Below are positions 42,459-50,612 of a stretch of DNA of 64,000 nucleotides, in pieces (the first letter of the stretch is position 1; each line of letters begins with the position of its first letter). The notes under the pieces were generated by a model that ran no database searches, was not told the DNA's origin, and saw nothing but the letters and a program-made list of their open reading frames with translations. A program made the translations under genes and the position numbers. Source of the stretch: Nocardia farcinica (GTDB lineage Bacteria > Actinomycetota > Actinomycetes > Mycobacteriales > Mycobacteriaceae); contig NZ_LN868939.1 of NCBI RefSeq assembly GCF_001182745.1, positions 1,178,001-1,242,000 of the forward strand, in the 5' to 3' direction.

Positions 42459-43553
42459 ATGCAGGACGAACCGCGCGGCAGCGGCGGCCGATGGTCCGCG
42501 CTGCTGGTGGCGGCCGTGCTCGCCCTGGCCGGGTTCCTCGGTTTCCGCGGTGAGCTGCCCGGATGGCCGCTCGGAGACACCGGGACCACGGCCGCGCCGA
42601 CGGTCCGGCCGCCGAATCCGCCGCTCGACCAGGCTGCCGTCGCGGCCGAGGTGACGCCGGCGCTGGTGAACATCAGCACCCGGACCCGCCCGCTCGGCCA
42701 GGGCGCGGCCGGGACCGGCATCGTGCTGACCGCCGACGGGCAGGTGCTCACCAGCCATCACGTGGTGAAAGGCGCCGAGCAGGTCGTGGTCACCACGCAG
42801 GCGACCGGCGCCGAGTATCGCGCGACCGTGCTCGGCTACGACTCGACCGCCGACATCGCCCTGCTGTCGCTGCCGGGGGCGAACGGCCTGCCGACCGTCC
42901 GGCTGGGCAGTTCGTCGAGCGTGCGGGTGCGTGACGAGGTGCTGGCCCTGGGCAACGCCGGTGGCACCGGCGGCCCGCCGACCGCGACACCCGGCCTGGT
43001 CACCGCGCTCAACAGCACCATCGTGGCGCTCAACGCCGCGGATCTGTCGCGGAAGGCGTTGCGCGGGATGGTGGAGGTGGCCGCCCCGGTCAGCTCCGGG
43101 CAATCCGGGGGCGCACTGGTCGACTGGCAGGGCGCGGTCGTCGGCGTCGTCACCGCGTCGTCGGGGGAGACGGCGGCCGAACTGGAACGGCCGAACGGCT
43201 ACGCGGTGCCCATCGACACCGCCATGCGAGTCGTGCGCCAGATCCGGTCCGGCATCCCCACCGACACCGTGCACATCGGCCCGACCGCGACCCTCGGCGT
43301 GCTCATCTCCGACGCCAGCCCCAGTGGCGCCCGCATCGACGTGGCCCTCTACGGCCTGCCCGCCTACGCCGCCGGTCTCGCCGACGGCGAGGTGATCGTC
43401 TCGATCGACGGCCGCCCGATCGGCTCGGCCCGAGTGCTGCGCACGGCCATCGACCGGCGCAGGCCGGGGGAGACCGTGCGCCTCGGCGTGCTCGGCGCCG
43501 ACGGGGTGGAGCGCACGGTCACCGTGGAACTGGGCCTCGGCACGCCGAACTGA
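42459..43553 (+). CDS. membrane-anchored PDZ serine protease (HtrA/PepD-like)
   Basis: 364 residues. Signal anchor at about 16-36, then the trypsin-like domain with His in TSHHVV, Asp in DSTADIALL and Ser in SSGQSGGAL. A PDZ domain covers about 265-360 with GLPAYAAGLADGEVIVSIDGRPI. ATG at 42459 with GGAGG upstream; the in-frame ATG at 42372 would add a non-family leader. Probably a periplasmic quality-control protease, although the spacing around the catalytic residues is slightly shorter than in PepD. Confidence 0.88.
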   Translation: MQDEPRGSGGRWSALLVAAVLALAGFLGFRGELPGWPLGDTGTTAAPTVRPPNPPLDQAAVAAEVTPALVNISTRTRPLGQGAAGTGIVLTADGQVLTSHHVVKGAEQVVVTTQATGAEYRATVLGYDSTADIALLSLPGANGLPTVRLGSSSSVRVRDEVLALGNAGGTGGPPTATPGLVTALNSTIVALNAADLSRKALRGMVEVAAPVSSGQSGGALVDWQGAVVGVVTASSGETAAELERPNGYAVPIDTAMRVVRQIRSGIPTDTVHIGPTATLGVLISDASPSGARIDVALYGLPAYAAGLADGEVIVSIDGRPIGSARVLRTAIDRRRPGETVRLGVLGADGVERTVTVELGLGTPN

Positions 43554-43556
43554 GCC

Positions 43557-44123
43557 TCACACCAGGCTCAGCCAGTAGTCCTGGAAGCGCAGGAACACCA
43601 GCAGCAGGACCACCGCGTAGAACAGGGCGACCAGGGTCCACCGCCATTCGGCCAGCACGCCGAGGGGGCCGCTCGCGCGGCCCCAGAGCTGGTCGGTGAC
43701 GACGGCGAGCAGCGGGGTGATCACCGCCCAGACCACCATGCAGTACGGGCACAGCGCGTTGATCCGGTAGAGGCTCTGGAAGATCAGCCAGCACACGAAG
43801 ACGGTGCCGAGCACCGCGCCCAGCCACAGCCCGCCCCAGATCCAGCGCGGCAGCGCGACCCCGGCGACCGCGAGCACGGCCAGCGTCACCACCACGGAGA
43901 AGCCCGCGATGCCCATCAGCGGGTTGGGGAAGCCGAACACCGCCGCCTGATCGGTGACCATCACCGAACCGCAGGACAGCACCGGGTTGAGGCTGCACGA
44001 GGGCCGGTAGTCGGGATCGAGGAACAGCTTGTACCGCTCGACGGTGAGGGTCACCGACGCGATCCAGCCCGCGAGGCCGCAGACCAGCAGCAGCCACGCG
44101 GACCTGGGCGGAGCCGCGATCAC
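43557..44123 (-). CDS. vitamin K epoxide reductase (VKOR) family protein
   Basis: 188 residues, five membrane segments. The loop cysteines are in PSCSLNPVLSCGSVMVT and the active-site pair in NALCPYCMVVWAV. VKOR replaces DsbB in actinobacteria and re-oxidises DsbA-like proteins using menaquinone. The GTG start overlaps the stop of the upstream DsbA-like gene (GTGA), so the redox partners are translationally coupled. Confidence 0.92.
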   Translation of the reverse strand: MIAAPPRSAWLLLVCGLAGWIASVTLTVERYKLFLDPDYRPSCSLNPVLSCGSVMVTDQAAVFGFPNPLMGIAGFSVVVTLAVLAVAGVALPRWIWGGLWLGAVLGTVFVCWLIFQSLYRINALCPYCMVVWAVITPLLAVVTDQLWGRASGPLGVLAEWRWTLVALFYAVVLLLVFLRFQDYWLSLV

Positions 44124-44866
44124 CGGCCCGCGGCCGCCGCGGCGATGGCCTGCTCGAGGCCGTTGGGCTGCACCTGCTGGCCGTTGACGAAGACCGTCGG
44201 GGTGGACTGCACGCCCTCACCGAACACGGCCTGGGTCTTCGACGTCACGTACTTGGCGTAGGTGCGGTCCTGGATGCAGCCCGCGACGGCGTCGGTGTAG
44301 CCGACCTCGCGGGCGATCTCGATCAGCTGGTCGTCGGTGTGACCGGCGCCGCCCTCGGCGGGCTGCTGGGCGAACATGGTCTTCAGCCAGGTCTGGAACT
44401 TGGCCGGGTCCTGCTCGGCCACGCAGTAGGCGGCGTTGGCGGCGCGGCTCGAGTACTCGTTGGTCGAGGCGCGGTCCAGGAAGGAGATCACGTTGTACTC
44501 CACGGCGGCGGTGCCGTTGTTCACCGCGTCCTCGAGCAGCTGCCCGTAGGTCGCTTCGAAGTTCTTGCACGCCGGGCACTGCAGGTCGGCCACCACCCGC
44601 ACGGTGACGGTGGCGTCGGGCTTGCCGATGCGCACCGCGCCGCTGTCGGTGATCGAGCCGGTGACCGCGGCGCCGTTCTGGGCGGCGATGGCCGGTGTCG
44701 GGCCGGGATCGTCGCGCTCGGCCTTCTTGACCGCGATGCCGATGCCGATGGCGGCGACGAGGCCGATCAGCACGGCCGCCACGCCCGCCTGGATCGCGAT
44801 CTTGCGCTTGCGGTCGGCGCGTTCCGCCTCCAGCAGCGGATTCCTCCGGCCCGGATTGTTGCTCAC
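44120..44866 (-). CDS. membrane-anchored DsbA-like thiol oxidase
   Basis: 248 residues. A short basic N-terminus, one membrane segment (about 24-46) and an extracytoplasmic thioredoxin fold with CPAC in VVADLQCPACKNFEATYG and the cis-Pro in QSTPTVFVNGQQV. A GTG at 44866 (SNNPGRRNPLLEAER) is the family-like start; upstream codons in frame look non-coding. It forms disulfides in exported proteins and is recharged by the VKOR encoded next to it. Confidence 0.9.
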   Translation of the reverse strand: MSNNPGRRNPLLEAERADRKRKIAIQAGVAAVLIGLVAAIGIGIAVKKAERDDPGPTPAIAAQNGAAVTGSITDSGAVRIGKPDATVTVRVVADLQCPACKNFEATYGQLLEDAVNNGTAAVEYNVISFLDRASTNEYSSRAANAAYCVAEQDPAKFQTWLKTMFAQQPAEGGAGHTDDQLIEIAREVGYTDAVAGCIQDRTYAKYVTSKTQAVFGEGVQSTPTVFVNGQQVQPNGLEQAIAAAAAGR

Positions 44867-44992
44867 CGTGCGTTCACCACGCCTTTCCCTCGCCTGACGG
44901 TTCGACCTGCCGCCCCGATGGTAGTGGCGCGGGTGGGCGCCGGGCGGCCGGGCACGGCGCCCATCATCGCGGGTCAACCTGAGAGTTTCCGA

Positions 44993-45056
44993 AAATGTGG
45001 CGTCCGGCTCAGCGGACGCGTGCGAAATGTGGCGTCCGGCTCAGCGGACGCGTGCG
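44993..45056. repeat. exact 32-bp tandem duplication over the 3' end of the tetR gene
   Basis: Two abutting identical copies (44993-45024 and 45025-45056). Each unit holds a hairpin GCGTCCG-GCTCAG-CGGACGC. The right copy contains the last codons and stop of the TetR gene; the left copy repeats them outside the gene. It probably arose by slippage and gives two terminator-like hairpins. Confidence 0.85.
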
Positions 45057-45616
45057 CCGTCGAGCACCAGGCCGACGGCTTCGCGCGGCCAGGTCGCCGG
45101 GATTTCGCCGCCGAGGTGGGTCACTTGCAGGTGCACCAGGCCGCCGAGCGCGAGCATGATCAGTCGCGGGTCGGCGGTCGCGGCGAGTTCGCCCCGGGCG
45201 ATGCCGCGCCGGACGATCTCCTCCGACGCCGAGAGCCGGCGCACCCAGAACTCCCGCCTGGCTTCGGCGACCTCGGGGTCGGCGCCGACGATGGCGGTGC
45301 CGCGGATCAGTGCCGCGCCCGACGGGGTCTCGGCGAAGCGGATCAGGTCGGCGAGGAAGGCTCCCAGGTCGGCGCGGGCGGAGCCGCTGTCGGCGATCGG
45401 GATCTCCGTGTCGATGCGCGAGAGCAGCGCGTCGAGCAGCAGTTTGGGCAGGGTTTTCCAGCGGCGGTAGATCGAGGTCTCGTGCACGCCGGCGTCGGCG
45501 GCGACATCGGCGACCCGCACCTGCTCGATACCGGCGGATTCGATGCGCGCCAGCGTCGCGTCGAGGACGGCGCGGCGCAGCCGCGCGCCGCGGAGCTGGG
45601 GGGTGGAGGACGTCAT
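45041..45616 (-). CDS. aqdR: TetR family repressor of the quinolone-degradation operon (AqdR-like)
   Basis: 191 residues. HTH at about 15-60 with VRVADVAADAGVHETSIYRRWKTLPKLL. The C-terminal domain is of the TetR_C_11-like type (RGTAIVGADPEVAEARREFW). It is divergent from the esterase gene, and one of two identical palindromes lies within its own promoter spacer, so it should repress itself and the aqdABC-like genes. A -10-like GATAAT ends six bases before the ATG, indicating a leaderless mRNA. The name rests on gene order and the neighbours, not on sequence memory. Confidence 0.75.
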   Translation of the reverse strand: MTSSTPQLRGARLRRAVLDATLARIESAGIEQVRVADVAADAGVHETSIYRRWKTLPKLLLDALLSRIDTEIPIADSGSARADLGAFLADLIRFAETPSGAALIRGTAIVGADPEVAEARREFWVRRLSASEEIVRRGIARGELAATADPRLIMLALGGLVHLQVTHLGGEIPATWPREAVGLVLDGARVR

Positions 45617-45627
45617 GCCCCAATTAT

Positions 45628-45643
45628 CGCAAGACCTCTTGCG
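45628..45643. promoter_or_regulatory. TetR operator 1
   Basis: CGCAAG-ACCT-CTTGCG, flanked by TAT and TTA. It lies directly upstream of the -10-like GATAAT of the tetR gene and shares a base with it. The same arms and flanks recur 50 bp away (operator 2), about five helical turns, so both are on the same DNA face. Confidence 0.8.
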
Positions 45644-45677
45644 TTATTGCCCACGGGGTTCTAGCGTGAAGGGGTAT

Positions 45678-45693
45678 CGCAAGTCGACTTGCG
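45678..45693. promoter_or_regulatory. TetR operator 2
   Basis: CGCAAG-TCGA-CTTGCG, again flanked by TAT and TTA. It ends 17 bp before the esterase ATG, where bound repressor would block transcription or early elongation of the three-gene operon. Identity of arms and flanks with operator 1 makes chance unlikely. Confidence 0.8.
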
Positions 45694-45710
45694 TTAGAGG
45701 CGGGAGTGGC

Positions 45711-47039
45711 ATGGACAACGTGGTCGAAGCGCCCTCGGGAGGCTGGCGCGGCGTCGTCGCGGACGGCGTGCGGACGTTCCGGGGCATCAGGTACGCGCGG
45801 GCCGAACGGTTCGCCGCACCGGAGCCGGAGCCCGCGCACGACGGCGTGATCGACGCGAGCACCCGCGGGCCGAGCGCGCCCCAGCTGCCCTCCCGGCTGG
45901 AAGCGGTGATGGGTGCGCCCGCGCCGTTCGAGCAGTCCGAGGACTGCCTGCGGCTGACCGTCACCGCGCCGGTGCGGCCGGCGCCCGGTGGGGCCGCGGT
46001 GCTGGTCTGGCTGCACGGCGGCGCCTACCTCTCCGGCGGCGGCGAATGGAATCTCTACGACGCCGACCGGCTGGTGCGGGAGACGGGCATCGTCGTCGTC
46101 TCGGTGTCCTACCGGCTCGGTGTGCTGGGCTGGCTGCGCGCGGCGGGTGTGTCCGAGGGCAATCTCGGCCTGCTCGACCAGCTCGCCGCGCTGGGGTGGG
46201 TGCGCGAGAACATCCGCGCCTTCGGCGGCGATCCCGCGCGGGTCACCGTGGCGGGCCAGTCGGCGGGCGGTCAATGCGTGGCGGCGATGGTCGGTATGCC
46301 GCGGGCGCGCGGTCTGTTCGCGCAGGCGATCGTGCAGAGCGCGCCCTTCGGTATCGGATTCCACGACGTCGCCGCGGCCGAGCGTGCCGCCGCCGTGTTC
46401 CTGGCCGAACTCGGCACCGATCCGCGCACCGCACCGGTGCCGGAACTGCTTGCCGCCCAAGCCCGCACCGCGATCCGCCGGGCCGGACCGGGCGGCCTGA
46501 ACGCCGCGCCGCCGTTCCTGCCCGTCGAGGAGACCGACGTCCTGCCGGGGCCCGCGCAATGGGCGGCCGCGGTGCGCGCCGCCCCCGTCCCGGCCCTGGT
46601 GGGCTGCACGGCCGCGGAGATGCGCGCGTTCTTCGGCGGGCCGCACCCGGTGTTCGGGCGGGTCCGGCGGATATCGGTCGCCGGACCGCGCGTGGTGACG
46701 CTGGCCGAACGGGCGGTCGGCCGAAAGGCCTTCGCGGACGGTGTGTTCCGCTTCGCCGACCTGCTCACCGACGCGGGTGCGGTGGCGCGCTGCTACCGCG
46801 TCGGCGCACTGCATCCCGGCAGTCCGCTCGGCGCCTGCCACTGCATCGAACTGCCCCTGCTGTTCGGCGACCCCGACGACTGGCGCGCCGCCCCGATGGT
46901 GCGCCCGACGACCCCGGCCGAGCTCGACGAGCTGGGTGCCCGTACCCGGCGCAGCTGGGGCGAATTCGTGCGCACCGGCGCCGTCGCCGACTGGCCGGCC
47001 CACCGGCACGGATCACGTGCCGTTCGACAGCTCCCCTGA
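45711..47039 (+). CDS. aqdA: type-B carboxylesterase/amidohydrolase (AqdA-like)
   Basis: 442 residues. Carboxylesterase type B features: FRGIRYARAERF, oxyanion WLHGGAYLSGG, SEDCLRLTV and nucleophile Ser184 in GQSAGG. The C-terminal His region is HCIELPLLFGD. In Rhodococcus and Mycobacteroides the AqdA hydrolase cleaves N-octanoylanthranilate, the product of AqdC, to anthranilate and octanoate. The gene order repressor-hydrolase-monooxygenase-dioxygenase is the same here. ATG with GGGAG upstream. A general ester hydrolase is the alternative. Confidence 0.78.
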   Translation: MDNVVEAPSGGWRGVVADGVRTFRGIRYARAERFAAPEPEPAHDGVIDASTRGPSAPQLPSRLEAVMGAPAPFEQSEDCLRLTVTAPVRPAPGGAAVLVWLHGGAYLSGGGEWNLYDADRLVRETGIVVVSVSYRLGVLGWLRAAGVSEGNLGLLDQLAALGWVRENIRAFGGDPARVTVAGQSAGGQCVAAMVGMPRARGLFAQAIVQSAPFGIGFHDVAAAERAAAVFLAELGTDPRTAPVPELLAAQARTAIRRAGPGGLNAAPPFLPVEETDVLPGPAQWAAAVRAAPVPALVGCTAAEMRAFFGGPHPVFGRVRRISVAGPRVVTLAERAVGRKAFADGVFRFADLLTDAGAVARCYRVGALHPGSPLGACHCIELPLLFGDPDDWRAAPMVRPTTPAELDELGARTRRSWGEFVRTGAVADWPAHRHGSRAVRQLP

Positions 47040-47062
47040 GCGAAGGCAGAAAGGAACCGGCC

Positions 47063-48196
47063 GTGAACCGACGGCATGCGGACGTGATCGGCGGCGGTAT
47101 CGGCGGGCTCAGCGCGGCGACCGCACTGGCCCTGGCGGGCTGGCGGGTCCGGTTGCACGAACGGCAGCCCGCCATTCGCGCCGTCGGCGCGGGAATCTAC
47201 GTGTGGGACAACGGGTTGTCCGCCCTGGCGGCCATCGACGCCTACGACGAGGCCACCGCGGGCGCGCACATCGGTCCGGCGGTGGAGGCCCGCTCCCGCA
47301 GCGGCCGCACCCTCTACCGGATCGACATCAACGGTCCCGGCGGGCCCCGCTGCTACACCCTGCTGCGCGACCGGCTGATCGCCGCGCTGGTGCGGGCCGC
47401 CGAACGGGCGGGCGTGGACCTGATCACCGAATCCCGCGCCGTCGCCGCCACACCCGACGGCACCGTCACCTTCGACGACGGCCGCACCAGCACCGCGGAC
47501 CTGGTCGTGGCCGCCGACGGCGTGCACTCCCGGCTGCGTGACGGGCTCGGCCTGACCCACCGCCGGGTGCGCATGCGCCAGGGCGCGGCCCGGCTCATGG
47601 TGCCCGCCGGGGACTACCTGCCCGCCGACGACCTGCCCAAGCACCTGGAGTACTTCCAGGGCCGACGCCGGCTGCTCTACACCCCCTGCACCCCCGAGCA
47701 CGTCTACCTGGCGCTCGTCTCCGACGCCGACGATCCCGCCACCACCGGCACCCGCCTCGACCTCGCGTCCTGGCGGCGCAGCTTCCCCGGACTGGGGGAC
47801 CTGCTGGACAGCACCGACGGCATCCCGATCCGCTGGGACACCTTCGAGTTCATCCGCCTGCGGTCGTGGTCGTGCGGGCGGGTGGCGTTCCTCGGCGACG
47901 CGGCGCACGCCCAGCCGCCCTACCTCGGACAGGGCGGCGGCACCGCGATGACCAACGCCGTCTCCCTCGCCGCCACCCTCGCCCGGCCCGGCCTCGACCT
48001 CCCCGCGGCGCTGACCACCTGGGAACGCGAGCAGCGTCCCGGCGTGGAACGCACCCAGCGCACCTCCTACCGGATGCGCCTGCTCAACACCGTGCCCGAC
48101 GCGGTGCGCGACCCGCTGATGGGGCTGCTCGGCCGCACCTCCGGCTTCGCCGACACCCAGTTGGCCGCCACCCGCCTGCGTCCGGCCTCGTCCTGA
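47063..48196 (+). CDS. aqdB: FAD-dependent monooxygenase (AqdB-like)
   Basis: 377 residues from a GTG with AAAGGA upstream. Class A flavoprotein hydroxylase: the FAD dinucleotide motif is VIGGGIGGLSAATAL, then the internal ADLVVAADGVHSRLR and FLGDAAHAQPPYLGQGG. AqdB hydroxylates 2-alkyl-4(1H)-quinolones at C3, the same reaction as PqsH of Pseudomonas, to give the substrate of AqdC. It lies 23 bp after the esterase and 26 bp before the dioxygenase gene. Confidence 0.8.
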   Translation: MNRRHADVIGGGIGGLSAATALALAGWRVRLHERQPAIRAVGAGIYVWDNGLSALAAIDAYDEATAGAHIGPAVEARSRSGRTLYRIDINGPGGPRCYTLLRDRLIAALVRAAERAGVDLITESRAVAATPDGTVTFDDGRTSTADLVVAADGVHSRLRDGLGLTHRRVRMRQGAARLMVPAGDYLPADDLPKHLEYFQGRRRLLYTPCTPEHVYLALVSDADDPATTGTRLDLASWRRSFPGLGDLLDSTDGIPIRWDTFEFIRLRSWSCGRVAFLGDAAHAQPPYLGQGGGTAMTNAVSLAATLARPGLDLPAALTTWEREQRPGVERTQRTSYRMRLLNTVPDAVRDPLMGLLGRTSGFADTQLAATRLRPASS

Positions 48197-48222
48197 CGCA
48201 TCCCGAGAAACAGGAGAACACC

Positions 48223-49041
48223 ATGCTCAACACCTATCGGATCAACGGCGTCGAGATCGGCTTCGACGATCAGGGATATGCCCCGGATCGCCCGGCCATC
48301 GTGCTGCTGCCCGGCTGGGGCCACGACCACCGCGCCTTCGACCGCATGCTGCCGCATCTGCGCCCGCACCACCGGGTGATCCGGGTGTGCTGGCGCGGCC
48401 ACGGCATCGACCGCACCCTCGTCGGCGATTTCGGTGTCGCCGAACAGGTCTCCGACACCATCGGCCTGCTCGACGCTCTGGAGGTCGAGCGTTTCGTGCC
48501 GCTCTCACACGCGCACGGCGGGTGGGCGGCCATGGACATCGCCGACACCCTCGGCGCCGACCGCGTGCCCGCGCTGCTGCTGATGGACCTGATCATGACC
48601 CCGCCGCCGCCGGAATTCGCCGCCGGCCTGCGCGCGCTGCAGGACGAGCGGACCTGGCGGGCCGCCCAGCGCGGCCTGCTCGACAGCTGGCTGGCAGGCA
48701 GCACCGACCAGGCCGTGCTCGACCACGTGCGCTACGAGGCGGGCGGTCACGGCTTCGACATGTGGGCCCGCTCCGGCCGCGTCATCGAAACCGCCTACGC
48801 CACCTGGGGTTCCCCGATGGGCCGGCTGGACAAGTTCACCGAACCGCGCCCCGTCCGCCACGTCTACTCCCACCCCAAGTCGGCCGAGTACGACGCCGTG
48901 CACGCCGAATTCCGCCGCACCCACCCCTGGTTCAGCTACACCCGCCTCGACGGCCACACCCACTTCCCGGGCATCGAACTCCCCGAGCGCGTCACCACCG
49001 AACTGTTCGACCTCATCGGCACCCAGACACCCGCGACCTGA
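48223..49041 (+). CDS. aqdC: cofactor-independent quinolone 2,4-dioxygenase (HOD/AqdC-like)
   Basis: 272 residues, alpha/beta hydrolase fold. It follows Arthrobacter HOD (1H-3-hydroxy-4-oxoquinaldine 2,4-dioxygenase) along its length: LLPGWGHDHR with Trp32/His34, CWRGHGIDR, LSHAHGGW, MDLIM with Asp122, the SGRVIE...YATWGSPM stretch, HPWFSYTRLDGHTHFPG with the general base His247. These are the dioxygenase residues, not those of an esterase: the nucleophile position is Ala97 where HOD has Ser101. It should open 3-hydroxy-4-quinolones with O2, releasing CO, as AqdC does with the Pseudomonas quinolone signal. CAGGAG upstream of the ATG. Confidence 0.83.
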   Translation: MLNTYRINGVEIGFDDQGYAPDRPAIVLLPGWGHDHRAFDRMLPHLRPHHRVIRVCWRGHGIDRTLVGDFGVAEQVSDTIGLLDALEVERFVPLSHAHGGWAAMDIADTLGADRVPALLLMDLIMTPPPPEFAAGLRALQDERTWRAAQRGLLDSWLAGSTDQAVLDHVRYEAGGHGFDMWARSGRVIETAYATWGSPMGRLDKFTEPRPVRHVYSHPKSAEYDAVHAEFRRTHPWFSYTRLDGHTHFPGIELPERVTTELFDLIGTQTPAT

Positions 49042-49090
49042 CCGGCCGCTGACTCGTGCCGGTCCACCGCACCCGCCTAACATCTCCCGG

Positions 49091-49741
49091 GTGACCGACT
49101 ACGACTTCGAGCATCTCGACACCTCGGCGCTGCCGGTGCGGCAGCGGCGGATCCTGGAGGTCATCCGGGACTGGGTGGTCGAGCACGGGTACGCGCCGAG
49201 CACCCGGCAGATCGGTGCGGCGGTCGGTCTGCGCTCGATGTCGTCGGTCGCCCGGCATCTGCGCAGCCTCGAGGAGCGCGGGTTCCTGCGGCGGGGGGAG
49301 GGGGTGGTGCGGCCGATCGATGTGCGGCTGTTCCTGCACGGCACGGCCGCCGCGGCGCCCAGCGGGGACGCGGTGACCGTGCCGGTGGTGGGCGACATCG
49401 CCGCGGGCGCACCGATCCTGGCCGAGGAACACACCGACGACCTGCTCACCCTGCCGCGCGAACTGGTCGGCCGCGGCACCGTGTTCGCGCTGCGCGTGCG
49501 CGGCGACTCCATGATCGACGCCGCCATCTGCGACGGCGACACCGTCGTGGTGCGCAGCCAGCGGGAGGCGAACTCGGGCGACATCGTGGCCGCCATGATC
49601 GGCGAGGAGGCCACCGTCAAGGTCTTTCGCCGCCGCAACGGCCACGTCCTGCTGGAACCCCGCAACCCCGCCTACGAGGTGATCGACGGCGACGAGGCGG
49701 TCATCCTCGGCAAGGTCGTCTCGGTTCTGCGCCGGATCTGA
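49091..49741 (+). CDS. lexA: LexA family repressor/protease
   Basis: 216 residues from a GTG. Winged helix about 15-78 (RQRRILEVIRDWVVEHGYAPSTRQIGAAVGL). The S24 peptidase domain has the Ala-Gly cleavage site in GDIAAGAPI, catalytic Ser in RGDSMID and Lys in EATVKVF, so auto-cleavage is possible. No SOS box (GAAC-N4-GTTC type) is visible in the 49 bp upstream, and the recognition helix differs from mycobacterial LexA, so it may be a second LexA-like regulator rather than the main one. Confidence 0.85.
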   Translation: MTDYDFEHLDTSALPVRQRRILEVIRDWVVEHGYAPSTRQIGAAVGLRSMSSVARHLRSLEERGFLRRGEGVVRPIDVRLFLHGTAAAAPSGDAVTVPVVGDIAAGAPILAEEHTDDLLTLPRELVGRGTVFALRVRGDSMIDAAICDGDTVVVRSQREANSGDIVAAMIGEEATVKVFRRRNGHVLLEPRNPAYEVIDGDEAVILGKVVSVLRRI

Positions 49742-49745
49742 ATCC

Positions 49746-50591
49746 TCACGCCCGGTCGAGGCGGCGCAGTTGTTCGGCGACGTCGAACTGGGCGGGCGGC
49801 CAGTCCAGCTGGAACGTGGACAGTGCGTCGATGAGCAGTTCGGTGACGGCGAGGCGGGCGTACCACTTGCGGTCGGCGGGGATGACGTACCAGGGGGCGT
49901 GGCCGGTGTGGGTGCGGTCCAGCATCGCCTGGTAGGCCTCCTGGTAGGCGGGCCAGTAGGCGCGTTCGTCGATGTCGGCGGGATTGAACTTCCAATACTT
50001 GTCCGGGCGTTCGAGACGTTCGCGCAGCCGCCGCTTCTGCTCGTCGAGCGAGACGAACATCGCCACCTTCACCAGGGTGATGCCCTCGTCGGTGAGCTCG
50101 CGCTCGAAGTGGTTGATCTCGTCGTAGCGCGGCTCCCACTCCGCGCGCGGCACCAGGTCGTGCACCCGCACCACGAGCACGTCCTCGTAGTGCGAGCGGT
50201 CGAAGACCCCGAGCTGACCGCCGCGCGGCAACGCCTTGCGGATGCGCCAGAGGTAGTGGTGGCGCTTCTCTTCCGGCGTCGGCACGCCGAAGGCGGCGTG
50301 GTCGACGCCCTGCGGGTCGACCGAGCCGATCACGTGCCGCACGATGCCGCCCTTGCCCGCGGTGTCCATGCCCTGCAACACCAGCAGCACGCTGCGCTTG
50401 TCGCCGGATCGGCCGTTGGCGTAGAGCTTCTCCTGCAGGTCCGACAGCACCGCGGTGCGTTCGGTCAGCAGGTCCTGCCCCTGGGTCTTGTCACCGTCGA
50501 AGCCGGGCGTGGCCGAGGTGTCCAGGTCGGCGATCCGCACGCCGTCGGCACGCAACGCCTCGGTCGCGGGGATGGTCCAGTTCTGCGCCAT
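49746..50591 (-). CDS. PPK2 family polyphosphate kinase
   Basis: 281 residues. Walker A GMDTAGKGGIVRHV near residue 75, the lid and Walker B region FDRSHYEDVLVVRVHDLV, then KYWKFNPADIDERAYWPAYQEAY. It transfers phosphate between polyphosphate and nucleotides; the GMDTAGKGG motif alone does not tell AMP from ADP preference. ATG at 50591; a GTG three codons earlier is possible. It converges on lexA with 4 bp between stops. Confidence 0.9.
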   Translation of the reverse strand: MAQNWTIPATEALRADGVRIADLDTSATPGFDGDKTQGQDLLTERTAVLSDLQEKLYANGRSGDKRSVLLVLQGMDTAGKGGIVRHVIGSVDPQGVDHAAFGVPTPEEKRHHYLWRIRKALPRGGQLGVFDRSHYEDVLVVRVHDLVPRAEWEPRYDEINHFERELTDEGITLVKVAMFVSLDEQKRRLRERLERPDKYWKFNPADIDERAYWPAYQEAYQAMLDRTHTGHAPWYVIPADRKWYARLAVTELLIDALSTFQLDWPPAQFDVAEQLRRLDRA

Positions 50592-50612
50592 CGTCCACAA
50601 CTACCACGGTGG

